Part shown: positions 7,458 to 15,012 of the stretch, piece by piece | Layout: each line of letters starts with the position of its first letter | Position numbering within the stretch: position 1 is the stretch's first letter | Origin: a virus | Virus record (IMG/VR): IMGVR_UViG_3300030202_002701 | Span: 1-20,134 of that record | DNA: 20,134 bases | Strand: one strand, 5' to 3' | Made by a program: the position numbers and the translations under genes | The notes under the pieces: generated by a model | Seen by the model: the letters and a program-made list of their open reading frames with translations, nothing else | Told to the model about the DNA's origin: nothing | Database searches by the model: none

Positions 7458-7746
7458 TGCAATAAAACACGCACAGGCAGAAATGCCGCGTGAAGCTGTT
7501 GGCCTAGTTGTTGATGGTGCCTATTGGCCGTGCAAGAACATTGCTGACGCTCCACAACAACATTTTGTGCTTGACCCGCACGATTATGCCAAGGCTATGT
7601 TCGCTGGAACGATTGAAGCAATTGTGCATTCTCATCCAAAGGGTACGTCACCAAGCGAGTGTGATCGCAAGGCATGTAGGCAAAGTAAGCTGCTTTGGTA
7701 CGTGTATTCCGTGCCAGACAATTTATGGTCAACTATTTACCCTTGA
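7402..7746 (+). CDS. JAMM/MPN metalloprotease-like tail protein (gpK N-terminal half)
   Basis: 114 residues from ATG 7402; the exact start is uncertain, because TTG 7384 and inner codons are possible and the gene overlaps L by about 56 bases. It contains the zinc-dependent JAMM signature: Glu in MPREAVGLV (E31 from ATG 7402), H-S-H-P (H76 and H78), then S85-E-C-D88. A downstream Cys and the strand LLWYVYSVPDNLW match the lambda K N-terminal domain. In lambda, JAMM and NlpC/P60 domains are fused in one K protein; here the frame closes with TGA 7744-7746 and the second domain is read in another frame. The likely role is tail-tip maturation or cell-wall related cleavage, by analogy to K. All key residues are present. 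Confidence 0.85.
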   Translation: MVLRQFRLEALLEQDFRLDAIKHAQAEMPREAVGLVVDGAYWPCKNIADAPQQHFVLDPHDYAKAMFAGTIEAIVHSHPKGTSPSECDRKACRQSKLLWYVYSVPDNLWSTIYP

Positions 7747-8114
7747 TTGGCAAGGAGTTTGCGTATGGAACGCAGGATTGCTATAGCTTGTTGCGTGATT
7801 ATTACGCGTTGCGTGGCATTGACTTTCCTGACTTTGAAAGGCCAAAAAATTTAGAGTCTACCGATAGCATTTTTTTTCGTTATGCCAAAACGCTTGGTTT
7901 TGTGCTTGTAGATTTTGACGATCGGGAAGAAGGCGACGTATTGATTATGCGGTTAGGCACTAGGACGCCAATGCACGCAGCGGTTTATCTAACTGGCGAT
8001 CGAATTTTGCACCAGCGCATGAATAGCATCAGTGCGGTGGAACCATTTGGGCGGTACTATAGGCAGAGCGTTGCCGCCGTCTATCGCTATGCAACTGGTG
8101 ATGTTAGCCGGTGA
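7725..8114 (+). CDS. NlpC/P60 peptidase-like tail protein (gpK C-terminal half)
   Basis: 129 residues from ATG 7725 (139 if TTG 7695 is used), overlapping the JAMM gene by 22 bases. It opens with NYLPLIGKEFAYGTQDCYSL, the K-family junction where the NlpC/P60 domain starts. The nucleophile is Cys19 in D-C-Y-S-L-L-R-D-Y-Y; a G-D-V-L-I-M-R segment precedes His84 in P-M-H-A-A-V-Y, and a second His (96) follows in L-H-Q-R. Such enzymes cut peptidoglycan stem peptides, and in the tail tip this would aid local cell-wall opening. No clear ribosome site is seen, so coupling to the preceding gene is probable. I see no slippery heptamer in the overlap, so two separate proteins are more likely than a frameshifted fusion. 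Confidence 0.87.
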   Translation: MVNYLPLIGKEFAYGTQDCYSLLRDYYALRGIDFPDFERPKNLESTDSIFFRYAKTLGFVLVDFDDREEGDVLIMRLGTRTPMHAAVYLTGDRILHQRMNSISAVEPFGRYYRQSVAAVYRYATGDVSR

Positions 8115-9381
8115 GCTGGGCGATAAATACGGCACACAACACGAGTATTACAACCTAAGGACACCAGCAGATGCGATCAAACTGCTGTGCGTCAACTATC
8201 CGCAGCTGCAGAAAGATCTGGTAACAGCGCACGAAAATGGGATTGGCTACAAGCTAATTCAGTCTGGTGCGGCGATGGGATATGACGAATTGCATTTGCC
8301 GTTTGGCAGCAAGCCGATGATGCTTGTGCCGGTGATTAGCGGTAGTGGCGGATCAACGCGTCAAATTTTGTTTGGCGTTGGCTTGGTTGCGGCTTCGTTT
8401 TTGTTACCTGGCGCTGGTTTGTTTGGAACGGTAGGGCTTTTTGGAGCTGGGGCGGCTGGTGTAGCTGGTATTTCCACTACTGCTGTTTTGACTGCAACAA
8501 CAATTGGCACAGCATTAAGTGCTGTTGGCGCAAGCATGATTCTTAGCGGGGTGGCGAATTTAATTTCGCCGCAACCAGAAATGCCAAAACTTGGCAACAA
8601 CCGGTTTGATAACGGCACAAACGTTAGAGGCACTGGGGCGCAAGGCGTAACTCGTGGTGCAGACGGTCAGCAGTCTTATGGGTTTTCAGGCCCTGCAAAC
8701 ACCGTTGGGACGGGCGCGACTGTCCCTGTAATTTATGGGGAAGTAATTACTGGCGGTCATCTTATGGCTGTCGACCTTCAGGTAACTGACGATTCAGATC
8801 GTTTAGCAAAAACGATTGTTGCACCAGATGTAAGCAGAACAACAATTAATGGTGAGCGTCTTAAGAGGGCGTTTAATTCTGCGGCTGGGTTGGACACAAA
8901 AAGGTTAAGACCTGAATACAAAATCAGAACAACTGACAATGACAAAAAAGTCAAGATTGACCAAGGGTTTGGTCCAGGTTTAGAAAAAACGCTTGAGGAA
9001 GGACGTTCTATTTCAAATGACAATTTAAAATACAAAAAAGGCAACAATAAGCGTAAAAAAATTGACGTAATTTTTAAAATAGAAGGCGGTTTGTTTGACA
9101 GGATTTCAGGGGCAGGCTCTACCGAAATACCTGGGTTCATAAGTTATGAAGTCAAGCTTGTGCTTGAGCGACCTGGAGAGCCAAATTTTACGGGGGCAAG
9201 TGCAGGCGTTACAGTTCAAGGACTTTTTCACTCCAACGAAACTTTGGTTTACGGTCATCGATTTGAAGTGCCAAGAGCAGGCAAGACCGATGACCTTCGC
9301 CTAAGGGTTGAGATTGTCGATGCAGAGACAGTAAACAGAACAAAGTTGACTATTATTGGCTACGGCTACGACTTGATCTAG
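8089..9381 (+). CDS. Tail assembly protein, lambda gpI-like, with long C-terminal extension
   Basis: 430 residues from ATG 8089, almost twice lambda I (223). The start is chosen because MQLVMLAGELGDKYG is the usual beginning of the family; ATG 8101 is an alternative, and the ATG at 8032 adds unrelated residues. Residues 1-90 fit the I domain (A-D-A-I-K-L-L, Y-D-E-L-H-L-P-F, MLVPVISGSGG). About 93-165 is Gly/Ala/Val-rich and hydrophobic. Residues about 199-225 carry FSGPANTVGTGATVPVIYGE and G-G-H-L-M, common in I-type C-termini. Residues about 226-430 are extra: a basic linker (KKGNNKRKK), then beta-rich sequence ending in LRLRVEIVDAETVNRTKLTI. That part looks like a tail-tip beta domain. The gene overlaps the NlpC/P60 gene by 26 bases. 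Confidence 0.85.
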   Translation: MQLVMLAGELGDKYGTQHEYYNLRTPADAIKLLCVNYPQLQKDLVTAHENGIGYKLIQSGAAMGYDELHLPFGSKPMMLVPVISGSGGSTRQILFGVGLVAASFLLPGAGLFGTVGLFGAGAAGVAGISTTAVLTATTIGTALSAVGASMILSGVANLISPQPEMPKLGNNRFDNGTNVRGTGAQGVTRGADGQQSYGFSGPANTVGTGATVPVIYGEVITGGHLMAVDLQVTDDSDRLAKTIVAPDVSRTTINGERLKRAFNSAAGLDTKRLRPEYKIRTTDNDKKVKIDQGFGPGLEKTLEEGRSISNDNLKYKKGNNKRKKIDVIFKIEGGLFDRISGAGSTEIPGFISYEVKLVLERPGEPNFTGASAGVTVQGLFHSNETLVYGHRFEVPRAGKTDDLRLRVEIVDAETVNRTKLTIIGYGYDLI

Positions 9382-9383
9382 GA

Positions 9384-12300
9384 ATGGCTCTCAACTCTAA
9401 AACTAATCTTCATGTCGTCGACATCATAGGCGAAGGCCCAATTGAAGGATTAACAAAAAGCCGAAGCAGCATCTTTTTAGACGAAACGGAGGTGCCGGGA
9501 AAGGGAGCTGGAACGTACGATTTTGAATTTAAAAACGGAATGCCTAAGCAGCCTCCGTTTAGCGATCAAACTGCATTTAAGGATAATGTTACGACATTAA
9601 TCAATGTTGGCGTTCAGGTTGGAGCAAATTACAGCGAAACAGTTGACGCAGAAAACAAAGTAACAGACCGAGATTATGGCCAAGGTGTAGTTGTTCGCAC
9701 AATTACAGATTCGTTTGTAGACGATATTCAATTAATTTTTACTGTTCCTAAGCTTTACTGCCAGGGGATGGAGGGTCTTGCAAAGGGGCAGCTGTTTTTT
9801 GCACAAATAAAATTTGAAGTTGCAGTTCAAGGGAGTAAAGGAGGTTATCAACCAATTGATCTATTGACCACCGATGGGATCACTGACGGCAATATAATCA
9901 AAGGAATATCTACTTCTAACTATCAGATAAAAACACAACCAATAAAGCTAGACGAGCGAAAGTTTGGCAACGGTCCTTACAACATTAGAGTAAGAAAAAA
10001 GCGGTTTAAAAACCGGGAAGATGCTTTTGAAGTGCAAATTAATGACTTTGAAGACATTTCTAAAAAAACACCGCTTGCAAATACTCGCGCAGACACGCTT
10101 GTTTGGTCTTCTATTATTGCAAGAACAAACGTTAAAGTTAACTACGCAAATACAGCTTGTATCGCTTCAAGTATTGACTCAGAGCTTTTTAACACATTGC
10201 CTAAGCGAGCGTATCAAGTGCGTGGGTTAAAAGTCAAAATTCCTAGCAATGCCACGCCTCGGGCTGACGGAAGCTTGGAATACAACAATACTATTCCTTT
10301 TGATGGGCAATTAAAGGATGGATTGCATTGGACAACATGCCCCATTTGTTGTTTTTACGACATGCTTACCAACGCTCGTTATGGAGCGGGTGATTTTATT
10401 GACGCTGCAAATGTAAGTTGGATTGATTTAATTGAACTGTCTAAATACGCTAATGAGCTTATCAATAAAGACTTTTCAAATCCTGCGGCAGGCACAGAGC
10501 CTAGGTTTGCAATCAACACTGTGATTGGTTCACGGGCTGATGCTTACAACGTCTTGCAAGATCTAGCCAGCGTATTTCGCGGGATGATCTACTGGAAGTC
10601 TGACACCGTACAGGTCGCAGCAGATCACGGCAACTTAGATGGTAGTGTTCTTGACCCTGTTCATGTTTTTAATAATTCAAGTGTTGTTGGTGGAGGCTTT
10701 GAATACAGCGGATCATCTCTTAAAACACGCAGCACGCGGGTCACTGTTAGGTATAACGATCCAGACAATTTTTACAAGCCAGACCATGTAATTATTGAAA
10801 ACAGGGCCTTAATCGATAAGTACGGCTTCCAAGAGCGTGATGTTGTGGCGTTTGGCTGCACATCTAAATACCAGGCCCAGAGGATGGGTCGATGGATTCT
10901 TACGTCAGAAGAGGTTGACGGCAATATCGTGTCGTTTTCCGTTGGCCTAGAAGGTCTTGCGGTATTGCCTGGGCAGATCTTTGCCGTGTCGGACGCAATG
11001 CGTCAAGGCGCTCGATTGGCTGGGCGTGTTGCTGGAGCGGAGTTTGATTTTGTCATAGGCGACCAAACGATCACGTTGCCTTCTGGCAGCAACAACGTTT
11101 TGACAGTTGTCTTGCCTGATGGAACGGTTGAAGCAAAACCAATCAGTAGTGTTGTTGGCACTCGGATTAACGTTTCTAGCTCTTTTTCCCAGATTCCAGC
11201 TGATGATGCGGTCTACACGATTTCAAACAACAGCGTTGAAAACCAAAAGTTTCGTTGCCTTTCTGTAGGAGAAGGCGAGGGCGGCGTTTATGTAATTACT
11301 GGAGTTCAGCATGTAGATAACGTTTACAGCGTTGTTGAAGGAAAAGATTCACAGCTTGATTTTGCCGACATTTCAATTTTTGATGAAAAGCCAAACGCGC
11401 CAACAGATCTGCAGGTTACTTTTGCAGAGATTAGTCAAAACGACAATACAGTTAACAGAACCACGTTCTCTTGGAGCAGAGGGCTAGAGGCCACTGCGGT
11501 TAAATTTAAAGTTCGCTACAGGGTAGGTAGTGGAAACGATATTGAAGCAGAGACAACAAACACGTATATCAATATCGATGGCTTGCCTGTTGGTGCAACT
11601 TTCTTTGGCCAAGTTAAATCAGTTGGTCCGGCACCAAACAACAAAGAATCGGTGTTTGCAACGCTAACTGTTGCGATTGGTTCGCCTGACATTAGTACAG
11701 GTGTCGATGGCTTGACGAGCCAGACACTGCCGCCTGATCCAGAAAATGTCACTATTGAAGCGGTAGGCAAAGACCAAGCCGTTCTTCGCTGGAACGTTCC
11801 TTCTATTGGTGGAAATATTTTAAATTTGACGGCGGTTGTTCGTCATTCAGACAAAACAAGCACAACTAACCCTGCTTCTTGGGCTGATGGTTCCTTGTTG
11901 CGTACCGTTGAGGCCAGGGCTGGTTACGTCAGCTTGCCTTTAATCGAGGGCACGTACCTCGTTAAATTTGAGACCAAGACCGGCATAAGAAGTCAAAACG
12001 CAATTATTGCAATCATTAACCTGCCTGATGGAATACCAAGGTTTAATTTAGAAGTTATCAATGAACATCAAGATCCGTTTGAGTTCCAAGGCCAAAAAGA
12101 TGGTGTTTATTACAACGACGATTTGGATGGGCTAGTTCTTGACGGGGATGCGTTTATTGATGACATTAGCGGCACTTTTGACAACTTAACGTCAGTTGAT
12201 TTTATTGGAACGCAAAATACGTCAGGGGTATATCATTTCGCAAAAACCTTGGATTTAGGCGCAAAATACAGCATTCTTTTAAAGAGAAGATTATTGATGC

Positions 12301-12917
12301 GTGGTATTTACACAAGTGATTTGATTGATAGTAGGACTGAGCTTATTAACAATTGGACTGATTTTGACGGCCTGGTCCCGGATGATACAAACGTCAGTGT
12401 TTATTTCCGTAAGACAGACAACGCATCTGTTGATGAGTATCAAGTTACAGAAGATGGGTTTTCTCTTCAGCTTGAAGATGCTAGCAAAATTAAACTTAAC
12501 TCTAACTTAGAATTTGAAGATTGGATTCCTCTTGAAAACGGAAACTACGTTGGCAGGCAGTTCCAGTTCAAGGCGGAACTAGAAACGTTCCACCCTGATC
12601 AGACGCCGTTGATTGATCAACTAGGTTGTTTAATACAACTGGAGCGTAGAGTTGAAAGCAGCCAACTTATCTACTCTGGGGAAGGAACGAAAGACGTAGC
12701 TTTTGAGTATCCGTTCTATGTCGATGCTGACACCAAGGTTACTGTCAGCATTGTCGCTTATGACATGCAGACTGATGATTACTTTGAAATGTCTGAAGCG
12801 ACTGCTACTGGTTTTAGCGTTACGTTCAAAACTTCATTCGATGGCGATCAAGTCGTTAGCCGCAGGTTTAGATATACTGCGACTGGATATGGCACACTAC
12901 AGCCAACGACCCCTTAG
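9384..12917 (+). CDS. Central tail fibre / host specificity protein, lambda gpJ-like
   Basis: 1177 residues, near lambda J (1132). J forms the trimeric tip that contacts the host. The N-terminus has the classic LHVVDIIGEGPIEGL and SSIFLDETEVPG. The middle contains the tail-hub region (W-T-T-C-P-I-C-C-F-Y-D-M-L-T, NARYGAGDFID, L-A-S-V-F-R-G-M-I-Y-W), followed by STRVTVRYNDPDNFY and an R-M-G-R-W-I-L-T helix. Two fibronectin type III-like domains follow (about 669-770, starting NAPTDLQVTF, and about 785-875, starting DPENVTIEAV). The last 300 residues are beta-rich and probably bear the receptor-binding part. The gene starts two bases after the I stop. No frameshift or break is visible. Confidence 0.95.
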   Translation: MALNSKTNLHVVDIIGEGPIEGLTKSRSSIFLDETEVPGKGAGTYDFEFKNGMPKQPPFSDQTAFKDNVTTLINVGVQVGANYSETVDAENKVTDRDYGQGVVVRTITDSFVDDIQLIFTVPKLYCQGMEGLAKGQLFFAQIKFEVAVQGSKGGYQPIDLLTTDGITDGNIIKGISTSNYQIKTQPIKLDERKFGNGPYNIRVRKKRFKNREDAFEVQINDFEDISKKTPLANTRADTLVWSSIIARTNVKVNYANTACIASSIDSELFNTLPKRAYQVRGLKVKIPSNATPRADGSLEYNNTIPFDGQLKDGLHWTTCPICCFYDMLTNARYGAGDFIDAANVSWIDLIELSKYANELINKDFSNPAAGTEPRFAINTVIGSRADAYNVLQDLASVFRGMIYWKSDTVQVAADHGNLDGSVLDPVHVFNNSSVVGGGFEYSGSSLKTRSTRVTVRYNDPDNFYKPDHVIIENRALIDKYGFQERDVVAFGCTSKYQAQRMGRWILTSEEVDGNIVSFSVGLEGLAVLPGQIFAVSDAMRQGARLAGRVAGAEFDFVIGDQTITLPSGSNNVLTVVLPDGTVEAKPISSVVGTRINVSSSFSQIPADDAVYTISNNSVENQKFRCLSVGEGEGGVYVITGVQHVDNVYSVVEGKDSQLDFADISIFDEKPNAPTDLQVTFAEISQNDNTVNRTTFSWSRGLEATAVKFKVRYRVGSGNDIEAETTNTYINIDGLPVGATFFGQVKSVGPAPNNKESVFATLTVAIGSPDISTGVDGLTSQTLPPDPENVTIEAVGKDQAVLRWNVPSIGGNILNLTAVVRHSDKTSTTNPASWADGSLLRTVEARAGYVSLPLIEGTYLVKFETKTGIRSQNAIIAIINLPDGIPRFNLEVINEHQDPFEFQGQKDGVYYNDDLDGLVLDGDAFIDDISGTFDNLTSVDFIGTQNTSGVYHFAKTLDLGAKYSILLKRRLLMRGIYTSDLIDSRTELINNWTDFDGLVPDDTNVSVYFRKTDNASVDEYQVTEDGFSLQLEDASKIKLNSNLEFEDWIPLENGNYVGRQFQFKAELETFHPDQTPLIDQLGCLIQLERRVESSQLIYSGEGTKDVAFEYPFYVDADTKVTVSIVAYDMQTDDYFEMSEATATGFSVTFKTSFDGDQVVSRRFRYTATGYGTLQPTTP

Positions 12918-12928
12918 CTGAATTAATC

Positions 12929-13891
12929 ATGGCTCAAGCTGACGGCAATGTTGCGAATGGGAGTGGATCCGCCGTTCGTAGCGACATCAATACACAGCTT
13001 GCAGCGGTATTTACGAACCACAGCGGGGGCACCGCTCCCTCCACCACGTTTGCGTATCAGTTTTGGGTTGACACTACTGCAGGCGAGCTGAAGATTCGCA
13101 ATGGCGCAAACAGTGCTTGGATTTCACTGCGTTCCATAACTAGCGGTGGAATTGTTTTTCCTGCAGGTGGCGAGGCTGCTCCATCCGTAACGTTTGGCAC
13201 TGACGGTCCTGATTACGGTTTTTACCGTTCATCTCTTGGCGCTGTTGCTTATGTAACTCAATTCAGCGGCGCTGACCATACGCTTTTTTCAATCGGTAAA
13301 GACAACGGCACTGACGCTGACGGCGTTGCAGACGGACCGTCTTTGTACTGGGGGATGCAAACCAACCCCACGGCTTCAAATAACACGACAAACGAAGGAT
13401 TAATTATTTCAAAACGCGGCCGCATTCGCGTTACATGTAACAACAGCTTTTCCGGCGTATTTAACAGAGTTGGCTCAGGCGGAACGCAGCTTGGCTCTGT
13501 TGTTGAGTTTCGTTCAAACGGCACACAAGCTGGACGAATTGGAATTATCAGCGCAACAGACGTTTCTTTAATTGACGCTTCAGACCGTCGGCTGAAAGAC
13601 AACATTACTGACATGCCGGAGGCCAAGTCTCGAATCAATCAGATTCAGATGCACCGTTTCCGCATGATCAGCACTGAAACCTACGAGGAAGGTTTTATTG
13701 CTCAGGAGCTTCAAGCCGTAGTTCCTTCTGCAGTGATGGGAATGGAAGACAGCGTTGATGAAAATGGCAATGTTGAATACATGGGTGTTGGCAAGGATAT
13801 GTTGGTGCCATTGTTGATGAAAGGACTGCAAGAGGCTTTCGCTGAGATTGCTGCTTTGACGGCCCGTGTTGAAACCCTGGAGGCTGGCTGA
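12929..13891 (+). CDS. Tail fibre protein with S74 intramolecular chaperone
   Basis: 320 residues. The N-terminus (NVANGSGSAVRSDINTQLAA, then YQFWVDTTAGELKIRNGANSAW) is a common attachment module in marine phage fibres. Next comes a shaft-entry motif, APSVTFGTDGPDYGFYRSS. The C-terminus is a peptidase S74-type chaperone: S218-D219-R-R-L-K223-D-N-I, then EEGFIAQELQAVVPSAV, LVPLLMKGLQEAF and a closing coiled coil (AALTARVETLEAG). In endosialidase chaperones the equivalent Ser and Lys, spaced by five, perform self-cleavage just before the Ser after the trimer folds; both are present. Cleavage would leave about 217 residues. The stop overlaps the next start (TGATG), implying coupled expression. 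Confidence 0.88.
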   Translation: MAQADGNVANGSGSAVRSDINTQLAAVFTNHSGGTAPSTTFAYQFWVDTTAGELKIRNGANSAWISLRSITSGGIVFPAGGEAAPSVTFGTDGPDYGFYRSSLGAVAYVTQFSGADHTLFSIGKDNGTDADGVADGPSLYWGMQTNPTASNNTTNEGLIISKRGRIRVTCNNSFSGVFNRVGSGGTQLGSVVEFRSNGTQAGRIGIISATDVSLIDASDRRLKDNITDMPEAKSRINQIQMHRFRMISTETYEEGFIAQELQAVVPSAVMGMEDSVDENGNVEYMGVGKDMLVPLLMKGLQEAFAEIAALTARVETLEAG

Positions 13892-14988
13892 TGTCTGACC
13901 GCAAAATCTCTGCGCTAACAGAACTCACCGCACCTGTTACTGCAGACGTATTCCCAATCGTTGTTACTGCTGAGGCTAACAACGCGCTAAAAAACAAAAA
14001 GGTTGCGTTTGGCACGCTTCATAAGGCATTGCCTGATGGAACGGAAGCTGGCCCTGCTGTTGCATTTTTGTCAGATAGCGGCGCAACAGGGTTATATCGC
14101 TCTGGTGCGAATGAATTGGCGTTTAGTGCCAACTCGACCAACATCGGCAAGATTACGGCGACTGGCTTTCAGCTAGGCACTGGAACGGCTGCCGCTCAAT
14201 TGCATCTGTTTAGTACCGATACGACTGATCAAGTCATTATTGAGAACACTGATGCTGGCCTAGATACGGCACCTGATGTTGTGCTGTATCGCAACTCTGC
14301 GTCACCTGCTGCCAATGACAATCTTGGCAATCTTGAGTTTCGCGGAGAGGATGATGCAGGCAACGCTCAGGCGTATGCCCAGATCCTTGCTCAAATCCAA
14401 GACCCAACTAGCGGATCAGAGGATGGCACTCTTGATTTGATGACCGCATCGGGCGGGTCTATTGCGACACGGATCCGTCTGTTTGGCAACAAGGTTGGCA
14501 TTGGTGAAGCTGCCCCAGCTCATCCGCTCCACATCACCGAATCAGTAGAAAACACAGCGTTATTCCTTGAGTCAAAGGAAAACGTTGCTGTTAGTGCTGG
14601 TGACATTACGTTGTATCACCACCGCAATGGTGCTGTTGGTCAAGCAGCTGATGCACTAAGTGCGTTGATTTTCCAGGGCAATAACGGTGCTGGAACGCCT
14701 GAGCAAATTCAGTTTGCCAAGATTGAGGCGTCAATTGTCGACCCAGTTGATACGACAGAAGACGGCAAGATCGACCTACAGGTCCAGGCTGCTGGGACGT
14801 TAACGAGCATGGCGGCAATCACTGCCGCAAATGTGACGTTAGGGTCACGGCCTATTTTGCCAACTCATACTCCTGCATCAGCTACGGCTGCTGGAACGTT
14901 GGGTGAGGTGGCATGGGATGCAAACTACATCTACGTTTGCACTGCCACGAACACTTGGAAACGAGTGGCAATTGGCACTTGGTCTTAA
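13891..14988 (+). CDS. Tail fibre / tip structural protein with internal duplication
   Basis: 365 residues. TGGAGG at 13878-13883 lies 7 bases before the ATG. The N-terminus, SDRKISALTELTAPVTADVFPIV, is a fibre-attachment module also seen in the next protein (VKISDLTAYVDPASSDILPIV). A shaft-entry motif follows (AGPAVAFLSDSGATGLYRSGANELAFS). Two related segments of roughly 100 residues come next (about 109-208 and 217-318), each with a D-x-x-L-Y-x-x-x-N/S core, an acidic loop, Q-I/Q-F-A strands and E-D-G-x-x-D-L. The C-terminus, GEVAWDANYIYVCTATNTWKR, is typical of phage structural proteins ending in a small beta cap. It lacks an S74 domain. Its exact place in the particle is unknown. Confidence 0.8.
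   Translation: MSDRKISALTELTAPVTADVFPIVVTAEANNALKNKKVAFGTLHKALPDGTEAGPAVAFLSDSGATGLYRSGANELAFSANSTNIGKITATGFQLGTGTAAAQLHLFSTDTTDQVIIENTDAGLDTAPDVVLYRNSASPAANDNLGNLEFRGEDDAGNAQAYAQILAQIQDPTSGSEDGTLDLMTASGGSIATRIRLFGNKVGIGEAAPAHPLHITESVENTALFLESKENVAVSAGDITLYHHRNGAVGQAADALSALIFQGNNGAGTPEQIQFAKIEASIVDPVDTTEDGKIDLQVQAAGTLTSMAAITAANVTLGSRPILPTHTPASATAAGTLGEVAWDANYIYVCTATNTWKRVAIGTWS
14215..14845 (+). repeat. Tandem duplicated fibre domain (two ~100-residue copies)
   Basis: The segments at about 14215-14515 and 14539-14845 encode similar sequence. Matching points are VIIENTDAG/ALFLESKEN, DVVLYRNSA/DITLYHHRN, LGNLEFRGEDDAG/LSALIFQGNNGAG, AYAQILAQIQDP/QFAKIEASIVDP, and EDGTLDL/EDGKIDL, in the same order and spacing. 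DNA identity looks low, so the duplication is old. Confidence 0.7.
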
Positions 14989-15012
14989 AATTAAGCTAAA
15001 GCATCGACAGTC

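Noticed and set aside
7689-7746. Possible frameshift site joining JAMM and NlpC/P60 into one K protein
   Set aside because: The overlap has no X XXY YYZ heptamer in register and no strong hairpin; two overlapping genes explain it better.
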